A DNA stretch of 64,000 nt from CAUPWF01 sp964369775 (GCA_964369775.1 CAYJHQ010000004.1:41956-105955), one strand, 5' to 3'; counted from the stretch's first letter, positions 24,224 through 32,650 are shown. Notes: a model not told the origin generated them from the sequence alone. Numbers and translations are program-made.

Positions 24224-24402
24224 GTAAAAAAGCGAAGCTTATTAGCCTCGCTCTTCTCTATGGTCGTTTTTGACCGCTGGCAGCAGTATTTCGATCCTAC
24301 TACCTATATATTGAAAAATTTAGGAGTACAGATTTGCAAGTGATTTCAACGACTGAATCTTAGGAGGATTTTGTCGTTCCGAAAGTCCCTCGCTCAACTG
24401 TT
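24224..24402 (-). ncRNA. Candidate small RNA with Shine-Dalgarno-complementary loop
   Basis: A TATAAT box (24409-24414) lies 20 bp after the class-2 motif. The predicted ~180-nt transcript ends at a terminator (24226-24252) and holds no plausible ORF. Near the 5' end a stem AACGAC/GTCGTT (24348-24353/24373-24378) displays a 19-nt loop containing TCCTCCTAAGATTCA, complementary to the leader TTAGGAGGA of most genes here. A second complementary stretch (ACTCCTAAATTTT, 24314-24327) follows. The same domain with a different stem recurs at 51.83-51.89 kb. It could act in trans to block translation, as C-rich loops of staphylococcal RNAs do (inference). Confidence 0.65.
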
Positions 24403-24434
24403 AAATGTATTATATCATAAGCAAATTATATCAG

Positions 24435-24449
24435 ATTTTTGCACGGAAG
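24435..24449 (-). promoter_or_regulatory. Class-2 promoter element
   Basis: CTTCCGTGCAAAAAT followed after 20 bp by TATAAT; drives the small RNA. Confidence 0.65.
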
Positions 24450-24677
24450 CTATTTTGTAGAAATACAGAGTCGAATTGGTGGGTTTTTAATTCTTTGTGT
24501 TTGAATTATCTGTCTATTCCACGTGTTCAGAGTTGTGGCTTTTGAATAGTCTCACAATTGCGCCGTTTTTAATGATTGCGAAAGCAATACAGAGGCTTGT
24601 ATTTACACGTTTGCTATTGTTTTAGAGCCAAACTTAAGTATATTCGATACTCCAATCCCATCTTAGTCAGTGAATTA
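24450..24677. other. Gap without a recognised feature
   Basis: About 230 bp of AT-rich sequence between the small-RNA promoter and the palindrome at 24678-24690. No ORF with a ribosome site and no strong hairpin were seen. Confidence 0.4.
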
Positions 24678-24707
24678 GGAACTGAGTTCCAAAATCCGTC
24701 TTTCAAC

Positions 24708-24748
24708 GAACAAAAAAAAGAAAGAGCTTTTAGCTCTTCCTCTTGTTT
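24708..24748 (-). terminator. Intrinsic terminator
   Basis: AAGAGGAAGAGCTAAAAGCT pairs with CTTTCTT, then T-run, after the 106-aa gene. Confidence 0.65.
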
Positions 24749-25069
24749 CTAAGATTTAGAAAAGTAACGAATTATAGAAGACTTCTCATCTTCGCCTGTA
24801 AAGCCAAGGCGCTTGCACACCTCATTTGCGGCAAACTCCTCTGGATTCTCTGACATAGCAGCCATCACATCTTCATCTACTCCACTCTTTATCGCGTGGT
24901 ATAGAGCGTTCATTTTGATAACATCACTTGTTTTGCATGGACGAAAGCAGGCATTTGCTACAATCTCCATCTGCTCAGGCGAAAATCCATCTTCTAAAGC
25001 ATTTTGTATTACCCCTAGTGCATCTTTCGAAAAACCTAATCCTTTGCAACTCTCTAACTCTTTTTTCAT
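24749..25069 (-). CDS. Helical-repeat protein, 106 aa
   Basis: It contains two to three copies of a loose ~35-residue helical repeat (ALEDGFSPEQMEIVANACF..; KMNALYHAIKSGVDEDVM) found also in the 175-aa (56.9 kb) and 214-aa (37.0 kb) proteins. Such repeats usually form protein-binding solenoids. ATG behind AAAGGAGAGACAAA. CATATT 25103-25108. Function unknown. Confidence 0.6.
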   Translation of the reverse strand: MKKELESCKGLGFSKDALGVIQNALEDGFSPEQMEIVANACFRPCKTSDVIKMNALYHAIKSGVDEDVMAAMSENPEEFAANEVCKRLGFTGEDEKSSIIRYFSKS

Positions 25070-25148
25070 TTTGTCTCTCCTTTATATTTGAATTTCAAAA
25101 ATAATATGTGAGATTTTAGGGAAAATGAACAGAAGTTCTTATCTCAGT

Positions 25149-25547
25149 CTATAGTTTGAGCAATCGCCCGTCCTTGTAATTGAAAATCACTGTTTGAATA
25201 TTTCTTTTCTTTAGATCTGCAAAATTTTCACTAGTGCCTCGAGACTCTCCGTCCCAAAATGCGACACAAGCACAGTTTTCTGTACCAATGTAATCTCGCA
25301 TTTGCTGATTTCGAACAGCACCTGCCATTTTCCCGAAAAAATCCCAATTTGCTTGAAAAACCTTTAACTTGTAACCCCGATCCATTGCGTAGCGCTCGGC
25401 AAGAGAGTCTGCACCCATTGCCCCGCCAGACACGATCTCAATCTCACGATCCTGCTTGTGTTTTAGTAAGAAATCTAAGATCAGTTGAAGTTTGTTATAG
25501 TTCTCAAAAGTTCGTGTACCAACAACAAGGATCTTAAACGTTTCCAT
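25149..25547 (-). CDS. SLOG/DUF2493-family protein
   Basis: KILVVGTRTFENYNKLQLIL at the N-terminus, IVSGGAMGADSLAERYA (~38-54) and a RNQQMRDYIG segment are the hallmarks of the DUF2493 branch of the SLOG (Rossmann-like nucleotide-binding) superfamily, which includes YspA/YpsA-like and DprA-related proteins. It probably binds a nucleotide-derived ligand. DUF2493 genes are frequent on Firmicutes and phage accessory DNA. The ATG overlaps the end of the upstream gene by 14 bp, so the two are coupled. Confidence 0.8.
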   Translation of the reverse strand: METFKILVVGTRTFENYNKLQLILDFLLKHKQDREIEIVSGGAMGADSLAERYAMDRGYKLKVFQANWDFFGKMAGAVRNQQMRDYIGTENCACVAFWDGESRGTSENFADLKKRNIQTVIFNYKDGRLLKL

Positions 25548-25869
25548 ACGGCTCCATATAGCAAGCTATTGCAGTCTTCCATTGAGAGGCAAACAAGAAT
25601 CGGATCGTTCTGTTAATGTCCTCGTCTGAGGCGTTAGAATCAAAGCTCTCATCATGCATGTTATAGTAATCGTCATACAGTTCCTGCAAATTGGACTCTA
25701 AATAGACCTTGTCATCATACACAATGTATCGATCTAGCGATACTTTTGTTAGCTTGCCCACGAGCCCAACGAATGCCTCCACCTCAAAGCTCTGCTCTGC
25801 AACTGGAATAAGCGGCGCGCCTCTATTCTCGTTTAGTAGTTTAGTTAATTCATTTGTAATTTCTATCAT
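25534..25869 (-). CDS. Unknown 111-aa acidic protein
   Basis: ATG behind AAGGAGAAAAAGAGA. A beta-rich first half and an acidic second half (YYNMHDESFDSNASDEDINR) followed by a helix with W and C residues. It overlaps the SLOG gene, suggesting a joint role. No family recognised. Confidence 0.6.
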   Translation of the reverse strand: MIEITNELTKLLNENRGAPLIPVAEQSFEVEAFVGLVGKLTKVSLDRYIVYDDKVYLESNLQELYDDYYNMHDESFDSNASDEDINRTIRFLFASQWKTAIACYMEPYGNV

Positions 25870-25939
25870 TCTCTTTTTCTCCTTAAATTATATTTACTTT
25901 AATATGCAAGAATCTTGACAGTCACGAACAACAGTGAGC

Positions 25940-26791
25940 TTATTTATAACTTTTTAGTTCCACCTGTTCTATATTGACCACCATATACGCATTTGGCTTG
26001 ATGTTCCGCTCTTTGATCCATAGTTTTACCGTTTCAGTAATTCGCCTTGCTAAGTCTCGCTCATCTTCGATATCCACCTCAAAATCATCTGCTCTCTCTC
26101 CTACCTCATCTGCCAATCCATCTATGATGCTTTCTATAATGGCTTCTTCATTGCTACAAAAACTCATGTTTGGGCGCTCGATAGTACCTACAAATCCAAA
26201 TTGCTTACACTCAAATTCATTTGCTTCCTCTAACGCCTCAATCGCCTTTTCTCTCGATTCGTACTCTCCATCGAAGTTTTCTCCATCAAAGCAGCAACAC
26301 CATTCAGTATTTGCATCAATTTTTTGTGCCGCTAAATCAGAAAAATCAATGGACTCTCTTTTCATAATTAATCTGTAGATATGCTCTACGTCAAAATTAT
26401 ACACCCCTTTCACAGCACAAGCCTTCAGCCAATAATCGCGCCAGCCCTCATACGTCATATGTATCAGAGGCGAAAGCGGAATATTTTTCTTTGAATAACA
26501 AGCTCCTATCTTGCTATAATAATTCAACGCATAATTTATCCTTATCTGCTCCCACTCGGAAAGATTATTAATTAGCAGCCTGCCTCTGCGTGAATAATAG
26601 CCCTTTTGCGAAATCTTCGCCATTAGCTTATGGTGCGCTTCACACGCGTTAAATCTACGATGCCTATAACAATCTTCATATGATCCTCCTATCAAGGCAG
26701 ATAACACATGCCCTACATCTTTCCACTCCAGCCTCTCAAGTCTGAAATATACACGTTCTATTCTTTCTATCCTTGCATCTGTTACACTCAT
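25940..26791 (-). CDS. Unknown 283-aa protein, last gene of the RNase H operon
   Basis: The ATG (MSVTDARIERIERV) follows AAGGAGAGAGCAA; an upstream GTG is less likely. The N-terminal half is basic and rich in Y/R/H, with an FNACEAHHKLM stretch resembling metal-binding proteins. The C-terminal half (EWCCCFDGENFDGEYESREK onward) is acidic and matches an unnamed domain I recall from phage and plasmid proteins of Clostridia. It is the fourth gene after RNase H, the 91-aa gene and the 48-aa gene. Confidence 0.6.
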   Translation of the reverse strand: MSVTDARIERIERVYFRLERLEWKDVGHVLSALIGGSYEDCYRHRRFNACEAHHKLMAKISQKGYYSRRGRLLINNLSEWEQIRINYALNYYSKIGACYSKKNIPLSPLIHMTYEGWRDYWLKACAVKGVYNFDVEHIYRLIMKRESIDFSDLAAQKIDANTEWCCCFDGENFDGEYESREKAIEALEEANEFECKQFGFVGTIERPNMSFCSNEEAIIESIIDGLADEVGERADDFEVDIEDERDLARRITETVKLWIKERNIKPNAYMVVNIEQVELKSYK

Positions 26792-26810
26792 TTGCTCTCT
26801 CCTTATCACT

Positions 26811-26957
26811 TTAACCTACCTTGCTGTAGGCGATCATTATATTTTCTACTGTTGCCGTAAACCGCCTCTTGCAATTATGGCAATCCACTCTCGCCCCTAA
26901 TAACTTCACAAGCTCATCTCCATCATATACACCATACCATTTTCCTTCCTCCTTCAC
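26811..26957 (-). CDS. 48-aa protein with CxxC
   Basis: A GTG start overlaps the TAA of the preceding gene (TAAGTG), and GAGGAAGG lies just inside. It reads MKEEGKWYGVYDGDELVKLL and ends AYSKVG, with CHNCKRRF in the middle, a possible zinc knuckle. The tight coupling within the RNase H operon supports it as real. Confidence 0.5.
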   Translation of the reverse strand: MKEEGKWYGVYDGDELVKLLGARVDCHNCKRRFTATVENIMIAYSKVG

Positions 26958-27233
26958 TTATCTTCTATATAATTCATCAGCCCAAAAGCCTTTAGAGCAC
27001 AAGTTGACAACACCTGGGCTACTTTTTGCAATATAAGCCGCGATTGCATCTAATTGGCGAACACACTGATTTTCATCATCACTAGTGTATAGGCGGATGG
27101 GATCCTCATTCCCTTGAACCCAAAGTAAAACGTCGTGTTTTTCTTCCTGCGCCTCTTTGTCCTTTTCAACGTTAATGCCAATTACCGCAGCTTCGTTAAT
27201 GTATACATAATTATTTACTTTTAATAATGTCAT
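26958..27233 (-). CDS. Unknown 91-aa protein
   Basis: The ATG is at the RNase H stop (1-bp gap). A beta-rich N-terminal half contains YVYINEAAVIGINVEK, and a helix follows (QCVRQLDAIAAYIAKS). It lies between RNase H and the 48-aa gene in one operon. No family recognised. Confidence 0.6.
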   Translation of the reverse strand: MTLLKVNNYVYINEAAVIGINVEKDKEAQEEKHDVLLWVQGNEDPIRLYTSDDENQCVRQLDAIAAYIAKSSPGVVNLCSKGFWADELYRR

Positions 27234-27234
27234 T

Positions 27235-27873
27235 CTACTCCACCCTCGCTCCGATTTTAGCTAATCGATCTGCCAAATCATTAAATTCATCCCCAGAGTG
27301 CGCCTTTACCTTTACAAATCGCACATCAATTTTTTTCATCATATCTTTACAAGTTGCCGCATAAGCCTTTGTTCCATCCTTGTTTGCTTTCCAATCGCCA
27401 AGCGCCCACTCTCTAACACCTTTGTAATCGTAGTAAACAATAATACCCTTCTTTTTCTCTTCTAAAGCGTACTGCATTGCTTTGAGAGCTCCATGAATCT
27501 CCCCAGTAACATTTCTCATGCCCTCTGAATCAACTCCTCCACCGACAAATTCTTGAACCGACTTTCCATCTTGCACAATTGCCACTCCATAGCCATAACA
27601 CTTGGAGCTGCCATTATAACTACCATCCACATAAGCCTCAAGATAACCTGTAGGCACCTCCGCCTTAACAGCTTTCTTTTTAGGGACTGGCCTTGAAGTC
27701 TTCGAAATCTTCCCTGGTACTCCATTCATAAATTTTTGAGCATCCTCTAGCGATAGAAACCCTTTGAATTCCGCCCCTGCCACTCCTGTGACTTGACTAG
27801 AGCATTCGTCCCACGTATTATAAATCCCTGGATTTACCCCTTTTCTTACTGCGTAATATTTTTTACCTGCCAT
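27235..27873 (-). CDS. rnhA: Ribonuclease H with N-terminal hybrid-binding domain
   Basis: Residues 1-45 (KYYAVRKGVNPGIYNTWDEC ... EFKGFLSLEDAQKFM) are the hybrid-binding/viroplasmin domain typical of eukaryotic and some bacterial RNases HI. From ~75 the catalytic domain has VDGSYNG (Asp), GEIHGALKAMQYALE (Glu), YYDYKGVREW (Asp) and KAHSGDEFNDLADRLA (His, Asp), so the DEDD set is complete. It should cleave RNA in RNA-DNA hybrids, which is of interest next to an element-encoded reverse transcriptase and RecD2. The ATG follows GGGAGGAAGTT. A class-2 promoter element lies at 27955-27971, with CATATT at 27898-27903. Confidence 0.9.
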   Translation of the reverse strand: MAGKKYYAVRKGVNPGIYNTWDECSSQVTGVAGAEFKGFLSLEDAQKFMNGVPGKISKTSRPVPKKKAVKAEVPTGYLEAYVDGSYNGSSKCYGYGVAIVQDGKSVQEFVGGGVDSEGMRNVTGEIHGALKAMQYALEEKKKGIIVYYDYKGVREWALGDWKANKDGTKAYAATCKDMMKKIDVRFVKVKAHSGDEFNDLADRLAKIGARVE

Positions 27874-27954
27874 AACTTCCTCCCATTGTTTTTCTTTAAT
27901 ATGTAAAACTTTTCTTCTTGCTTGCACATAGTTTAACACTTTTGAAAAAAACTA

Positions 27955-27971
27955 TATTTTTGCACGGAAGT
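27955..27971 (-). promoter_or_regulatory. Class-2 promoter element
   Basis: ACTTCCGTGCAAAAATA upstream of GTTAAACTATG, leading into the RNase H operon. Confidence 0.7.
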
Positions 27972-27983
27972 TTATTTCGACAT

Positions 27984-28014
27984 GCAAAAAAAAAGAGGCA
28001 AAAACCGCCCCTTT
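27984..28014 (-). terminator. Intrinsic terminator
   Basis: AAAGGGGCGGTTTTTGCCTC followed by nine T, after the 193-aa gene. Confidence 0.75.
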
Positions 28015-28015
28015 A

Positions 28016-28597
28016 TTACTTTACTAACTCATAGTTTTCTTCGACAAAAGTCTTAAATATTACAGCTCGACAACCATTTTTACAAGCACGAATCCATGCT
28101 TCATGAACCACTTGCAATGGATATTCCGCACCAAAAGGACCTTTCTCCTTTAGAAAAATATCAAACTCCTCATGCAGCCATTCGCTCATTTCCCTTCCAA
28201 TATCATTGTTGTCGCTCGTCTCAAACAAATAACCGCCCAAATCATCAATGTTAGAAAATGTAAGCGACTTCAAGCCATCGGAAAATGTAAATTTGCCATA
28301 CCTATCCCGCCGAATACAAATCCCTCGCTTTTGCTTTCTCTTTGCTTTACAAATGATTGCTCTTGACCATTCAGACATTGCGGTCCAAAACAACATTTTT
28401 GCAAAACTAGCACTACATAATATACAATCCGTTACCGCGAATGCAATATTTGCATCTCCAAGCGTGAACACTACAGTTTCATCACTCTTCCGTTTGTATG
28501 TGACTGGAAAGTAATACATCCGCTCAAACGCTGCGCAGTGCTTATCCAAATACTCGACCTCAAACTTACTTTTTTCGCCCGAAACCCATAAATCCAT
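28016..28597 (-). CDS. Unknown 193-aa protein
   Basis: ATG behind TTAGGAGGACAATAAA. Contains an AKRKQKRGICIRRDRYGKF basic patch (~85-103), several cysteines and a helical C-terminus. It could bind nucleic acid. No family recognised. Monocistronic with CATATT 28632-28637 and a palindrome 45 bp beyond. Confidence 0.6.
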   Translation of the reverse strand: MDLWVSGEKSKFEVEYLDKHCAAFERMYYFPVTYKRKSDETVVFTLGDANIAFAVTDCILCSASFAKMLFWTAMSEWSRAIICKAKRKQKRGICIRRDRYGKFTFSDGLKSLTFSNIDDLGGYLFETSDNNDIGREMSEWLHEEFDIFLKEKGPFGAEYPLQVVHEAWIRACKNGCRAVIFKTFVEENYELVK

Positions 28598-28699
28598 TTT
28601 ATTGTCCTCCTAATATTATTTTATCAACAACAATATGTGGTTTTTTATAAGGAAAAGTCTGTCCGTATGCATTGCTCAATCGGAACTGAGTTCCACTCC

Positions 28700-28990
28700 T
28701 TACACAACCATCTGAATGACCATTAATGCAACCATCGGGAGCAGCCATGCCACAACAAGACTCAATCCGCTTCTAATCAGTAGCATTCGTTCCCTAAACA
28801 TTCCTATACCTGCTACTAATGCCCCAACAAGAGACACACCGCCTCCGAATATCAGAATTAGATCTCGCGAATCGACAATTATCTCTATAATGTTCACATC
28901 TGGTGCCTTCTCGAATAGGGTCGCCCACACACTTCCTAGCGCAATAAATAATATAACCAATGTTAATGTATTTGTGTTTTTATCCTCCAT
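28700..28990 (-). CDS. Small membrane protein, three helices
   Basis: Hydrophobic segments at ~9-26, 44-64 and 72-95 with a FRERMLLIR basic loop predict a 96-aa polytopic membrane protein. ATG behind AAGGAGATTGCAAAA; CATATT 29014-29019. No family recognised. Confidence 0.65.
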   Translation of the reverse strand: MEDKNTNTLTLVILFIALGSVWATLFEKAPDVNIIEIIVDSRDLILIFGGGVSLVGALVAGIGMFRERMLLIRSGLSLVVAWLLPMVALMVIQMVV

Positions 28991-29021
28991 TTTTGCAATC
29001 TCCTTTTTTATTTAATATGCA

Positions 29022-29050
29022 AAAAAAAGAGAGCAATCGCCCTCTTCTAC
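29022..29050 (-). terminator. Intrinsic terminator
   Basis: AGAAGAGGGCGATTGCTCTC followed by T8, about 100 bp after the 92-aa gene. Confidence 0.65.
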
Positions 29051-29142
29051 AACATACAATAAAGATCTTTTTTCTTCCTAGCCAAAGTCATTTCTTTTTT
29101 TTTGACTGTTTCGAATTTATTTATCATTTTTATTACACTTCG

Positions 29143-29421
29143 TTACACTATATTATCTTGTTCTTTCAGCTTTATCATTAATGCACTTGCTGTCATAAAT
29201 ACAATACGCTCATCCTCTCCAATTTCACTCGCCTCGATTGGACTCGCCTCTACCATATGATCATAATTTGTAACAACCTCTACCTCGTGTTCCTGGATTT
29301 TCCTTAACCACACCGCAAGCATATGCGTCTCTCCAAATTCCGCAATATCTTTCATTAACTCTTCAATTAGCTCACTAGACTCAAAACTAATTGATGCTCC
29401 ATTTTTCCCAATTAGCGCCAT
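29143..29421 (-). CDS. Unknown 92-aa protein
   Basis: ATG behind GAGGGGGAGTTATT. Helical, acidic, with VWLRKIQEHEVEVV and a conserved-looking SALMIKLKEQDN end. It is the last gene of the unit that starts with the AAA-CYTH gene. No family recognised. Confidence 0.55.
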   Translation of the reverse strand: MALIGKNGASISFESSELIEELMKDIAEFGETHMLAVWLRKIQEHEVEVVTNYDHMVEASPIEASEIGEDERIVFMTASALMIKLKEQDNIV

Positions 29422-29483
29422 AATAACTCCCCCTCATTAATCATTTATGCTATTTTACCACAGGGCTTGATTAGCGCTACAAG

Positions 29484-29807
29484 TTATTTCTTGAAAAATG
29501 GATTGTCTTTTAGGCGCAAATTACAGCCTTTCGCTAATAACCACTGCTGATACTTCCACTTGTTTTCTGCCGCTTTGTGATCATATACTTCATTGCATGT
29601 CAGTTCATCGTAATCCATCACATAGTTATCTGCTATTTCCTCTAGCTCTTCGCCTTTTTCTCCCCATATATTAGAAATCACTAAAGTGATTGAGTCTCGC
29701 TCTTTATCACGACTAATATTCAAGATCTTTGCTTTTTCGCCTTCTATGATTCTAACAACTTCTTGTATTTCATCATCTGCTAAATCTGTTATTGGCCTAA
29801 AATCCAT
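29484..29807 (-). CDS. Unknown 107-aa protein coupled to AAA-CYTH gene
   Basis: Its start overlaps the AAA-CYTH gene end by 19 bp behind GAAGGTGAAAAC. Acidic first half, a SRDKERDSITLVISNIWGEK strand region, and a lysine-rich tail. The overlap suggests a functional partner of the ATPase. No family recognised. Confidence 0.6.
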   Translation of the reverse strand: MDFRPITDLADDEIQEVVRIIEGEKAKILNISRDKERDSITLVISNIWGEKGEELEEIADNYVMDYDELTCNEVYDHKAAENKWKYQQWLLAKGCNLRLKDNPFFKK

Positions 29808-30976
29808 GTTTTCACCTTCCAGTTCAGGAACTTAGCAATCTCATAGTTCCTATATTTTTTGTCGTCTGTTACATCTACCACCTCATTAGTTAAAAGCTCT
29901 TCTGGGATGACAATAGTATCCTCTGCAGATGATAGCTCAACCTCCAAGATAGCCTTTTCATTCCAAAAAGAGTTTTCACTGTCATAGATATCCAACTCGA
30001 AATATTTCCCCTTATATGCAAAGCAATATCGATCCTTCTTGATTTGCTTGGTCGCTGGATCCGCCTCAATCATAAGGGCTACATACTTGGAAACAGCTAT
30101 TTTTTCTTCTCTCTCTACTCTTATAGCAGGATCTTCTGTTGGAGATTTTTCTGTATAGTAGTAGCTAAACCCTTCTTTAACGCTTCCACGCTGCCTAATA
30201 CGTCTTTCCATGTCTGGGTCGCTAGATTTGAGATACGTTTGTACAATGCTTGTCTTCACAGCCTTTAATCCATCTAACACTTTCTGCGGAGGTCTATCGA
30301 TTAGGTATTTTCTTTCTATCTCCAATGGTTCAGGCTCTCCTAACAGTGAAAAAATCTCCCTTAAAAGATGGTCTATCTTCTGTTCAAATGTGATTGGCAC
30401 TCCATCTTCCATATTCTCCACAATTCGCAAATGCGGGTGCCCCATCCATGCCTCTAAAATAGCATCGTCATTAAGAATGGCCTCTTCTATTGTCTCTGTG
30501 CGAGCGGAATTGTTTTCCAATGTATAAAACTCTTCAGCCCCCTTAGCAGCAGTCGTTAGATGAATGACAGCATCATACTCATCTCTAACCTCTACAATGC
30601 TTTCACTAAGCTTCCCCCAGACACGTTCGAACATCTCGTCATCCATAAAAGCCTTCCCATCTAAAATCCCTCGATCAAGCAAAATTACAACTGGCTTCCC
30701 ATACTCTTTGGTATAATTTTCTGCAATCTCCTTATACGCCTTCTCCCTTTCTGAACCTAATGAGATAAGTAGCTCTTGAAAAGCTTCGTTCCCTATTACC
30801 GAAGGGGCTGCCCCCGAATTAATTAATATAGTTGCCAACTCCTCTAATACAAAAACTTTAAATCCTCTCTCCGTTAATTCTTGCTCTATGGTTGCCAGAC
30901 CAGTGCTCTTTCCAGCGCATGGGCCACCGGTAATAACTACTTTATGACAACCTGTCTTACGATTTAATTCCTTCAT
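29789..30976 (-). CDS. AAA-type P-loop NTPase fused to CYTH phosphatase domain
   Basis: Residues 11-25 (VVITGGPCAGKSTGL) form a Walker A loop of the AAA_28 type; LLDRGILDGKAF (~98) is a kinase-like acidic motif. From ~225 a CYTH domain begins with EIERKYLI, then repeated charged strands (RRIRQRG, YYYTEKS, KKDRYCFAYKGKYFELDIYD, AILEVEL). CYTH enzymes hydrolyse triphosphates or make cAMP-like products. The fusion points to a nucleotide-metabolising or signalling enzyme of unknown substrate. It is preceded by a variant class-2 element (31045-31062) and CATATT (31010-31015). Confidence 0.8.
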   Translation of the reverse strand: MKELNRKTGCHKVVITGGPCAGKSTGLATIEQELTERGFKVFVLEELATILINSGAAPSVIGNEAFQELLISLGSEREKAYKEIAENYTKEYGKPVVILLDRGILDGKAFMDDEMFERVWGKLSESIVEVRDEYDAVIHLTTAAKGAEEFYTLENNSARTETIEEAILNDDAILEAWMGHPHLRIVENMEDGVPITFEQKIDHLLREIFSLLGEPEPLEIERKYLIDRPPQKVLDGLKAVKTSIVQTYLKSSDPDMERRIRQRGSVKEGFSYYYTEKSPTEDPAIRVEREEKIAVSKYVALMIEADPATKQIKKDRYCFAYKGKYFELDIYDSENSFWNEKAILEVELSSAEDTIVIPEELLTNEVVDVTDDKKYRNYEIAKFLNWKVKTWILGQ

Positions 30977-31044
30977 AACTCACCAATTCTTTCTTTAACG
31001 TTTATTTTTAATATGCTTATTTTAAACGAAGATGCAAGACCAAG

Positions 31045-31062
31045 TATTTTTGCAGGGAAAGC
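31045..31062 (-). promoter_or_regulatory. Variant class-2 promoter element
   Basis: TTTCCCTGCAAAAATA, two changes from consensus, 19 bp upstream of TTAAAAT; for the AAA-CYTH operon. Confidence 0.5.
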
Positions 31063-31065
31063 ATA

Positions 31066-31096
31066 CAAAAAGAAGCAGCTATTGCTAGCATGCTCC
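31066..31096 (-). terminator. Intrinsic terminator
   Basis: GAGCATGCTAGCAATAGCTG pairs imperfectly into CTTC, then T5, after the 78-aa gene. Confidence 0.5.
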
Positions 31097-31333
31097 TTAA
31101 TTTTCCATTTTGACAAACTCTTTAAACGCTGTTATTTGCGCGTCAGTTAAAGCTATACGTTTGCGATCTCCTTTGACCGCAGACCCCACAGATACGTAAT
31201 GGGCGCTATTTTGTCTGACCACAGCACTTACGTGTTGCTGACTTTCAAATGCAAAATAGGCTTTATATACACCTGACACCACGTAAAACTCTAAAATCTC
31301 CACTTGCGACACTTCATTTTGAACTTGACTCAT
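31097..31333 (-). CDS. 78-aa protein; stand-alone copy of a shared C-terminal module
   Basis: The segment from VEILEFYVVSGVYKAYFAFE to FKEFVKMEN aligns with the C-terminus of the protein at the right window edge (VTILDFLSDSGVYKAQFAYK ... FAEFVKIKNNN). They share VSxGSxxKGDRxRIxLTxxQxTAF. The module is thus used both alone and fused. Function unknown; the beta-rich GDR-R core might bind nucleic acid or a ligand. ATG behind TTTTAGGAGGATTTATCGC. Confidence 0.65.
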   Translation of the reverse strand: MSQVQNEVSQVEILEFYVVSGVYKAYFAFESQQHVSAVVRQNSAHYVSVGSAVKGDRKRIALTDAQITAFKEFVKMEN

Positions 31334-31383
31334 GCGATAAATCCTCCTAAAATTTATTTTAAACCAATATGAAAAATTTCATA

Positions 31384-31412
31384 AAAAAGAACGGAACTCA
31401 GTTCCGCCTTTC
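31384..31412 (-). terminator. Palindrome-based intrinsic terminator
   Basis: CGGAACTGAGTTCCG followed by TTCTTTTTT: the dispersed palindrome itself forms the hairpin, after the HAD gene. Confidence 0.6.
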
Positions 31413-31424
31413 GCTTTAGTAAAA

Positions 31425-32588
31425 TTATTTCTTTGCATACACATTCCATGAAAACCTATCACAGATCACCCCTAAATCTACCTCACGCCCACAGCAGGAG
31501 CATACTTCCTTTGTGTTGCTGTCTGGAAAGCAAGAAATACGAGTGATTCCAATATAACTGCCACAATCAGCACAATTATACTGATTTTCGCATCTCAATA
31601 AACCATCAAGATAAAGTGCATTCAGTATATGTGCCACATCAACCACCTTTATTGATAAATTGTAGGCTATGTCACTAGCCGAATACCACCTCTTTTGAAG
31701 CTCATCATGCTCAAAAATATTCCAAACTGTTTGCGCTAATTCTTTGTTACGGTATTTTTGGAGTACAATGTCAGCAACCTTTCTAAAATCACTAACAATG
31801 TGATCCGGTCTGATTGCTCGTCGTTCTATACGACGCTTTAGCACCATATCGTGATTGAAATCTGCGCGGCTCCAAGATGAAATTTTCAGCAAATTTTGAT
31901 AAGTTTCATCGCATACATACTCTGCATTCACCCTAATAGAAGTAATTTCCGCCTCTGACGCCATAAGAATATCCTTTGTCATGCTATCGCCAATATATAT
32001 TGTCTCGGATGGCAATACATCTTCATTGGCGCAAATGTAAAGCAGAGCCTTATAATCAGGCTTTTTTGTTTGCAATTGTCTCATTATAGAACATTTCGGA
32101 CCAAAACTCCCTCGCACACCTACAGCATGATAGATTTCAGTGAAATAGTTATAGATGCCAAGATGGTGCAGTTTTCGCATAGCAGCTCCACTAGAAGATT
32201 CTGTGAATGCTACAACTCTCACACCTTGCTCTGTAAGTTCTTGCAATGTTTCTTTTACACCTGGATAAAGTTTCAATTTTTCCTTTTGCACTGCCTGAAA
32301 TGCCTTTATAGCATTCTCTACAGCATCTTTGAAATCCTCCATATCTGTAAATCTTTGATGTAGCAATGGCAATTGTTTAATTGCATTTCTGATTTCTTCC
32401 ATTTCTCCTGATCCCACATGAAGCTGACGAAACTCCTCTTTTACCTCATCTTTGCTGACAGTGCAAACAAAAGACAAGTAATCAACCAGGCTGTCAACTA
32501 ATGCCTCAAATGCTGGAACAAAATAATTCTCCCATGAGTATAGTGTACCGTCTAAATCTGTGATTACTAATTTTACTTTTTTGTTCAT
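31425..32588 (-). CDS. HAD-superfamily hydrolase with C-terminal zinc-ribbon extension
   Basis: HAD motif I ITDLDGTLYSW (8-18), motif II VAFTESS (~128) and motif IV IGDSMTKDIL (~198-207) are intact, so phosphatase activity is expected. From ~250 a helical region leads to two CxxC pairs (NCADCGSYIGI and VCSCCGREVDLG), a zinc ribbon not usual in simple HADs, which may bind nucleic acid or protein. ATG behind TTTTAGGAGGAAGATAAA. Confidence 0.75.
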   Translation of the reverse strand: MNKKVKLVITDLDGTLYSWENYFVPAFEALVDSLVDYLSFVCTVSKDEVKEEFRQLHVGSGEMEEIRNAIKQLPLLHQRFTDMEDFKDAVENAIKAFQAVQKEKLKLYPGVKETLQELTEQGVRVVAFTESSSGAAMRKLHHLGIYNYFTEIYHAVGVRGSFGPKCSIMRQLQTKKPDYKALLYICANEDVLPSETIYIGDSMTKDILMASEAEITSIRVNAEYVCDETYQNLLKISSWSRADFNHDMVLKRRIERRAIRPDHIVSDFRKVADIVLQKYRNKELAQTVWNIFEHDELQKRWYSASDIAYNLSIKVVDVAHILNALYLDGLLRCENQYNCADCGSYIGITRISCFPDSNTKEVCSCCGREVDLGVICDRFSWNVYAKK

Positions 32589-32650
32589 TTTATCTTCCTC
32601 CTAAAATTGTTTTTCAAAAGGAATATGTGGAATTAAGGTAAAAAAGTATG

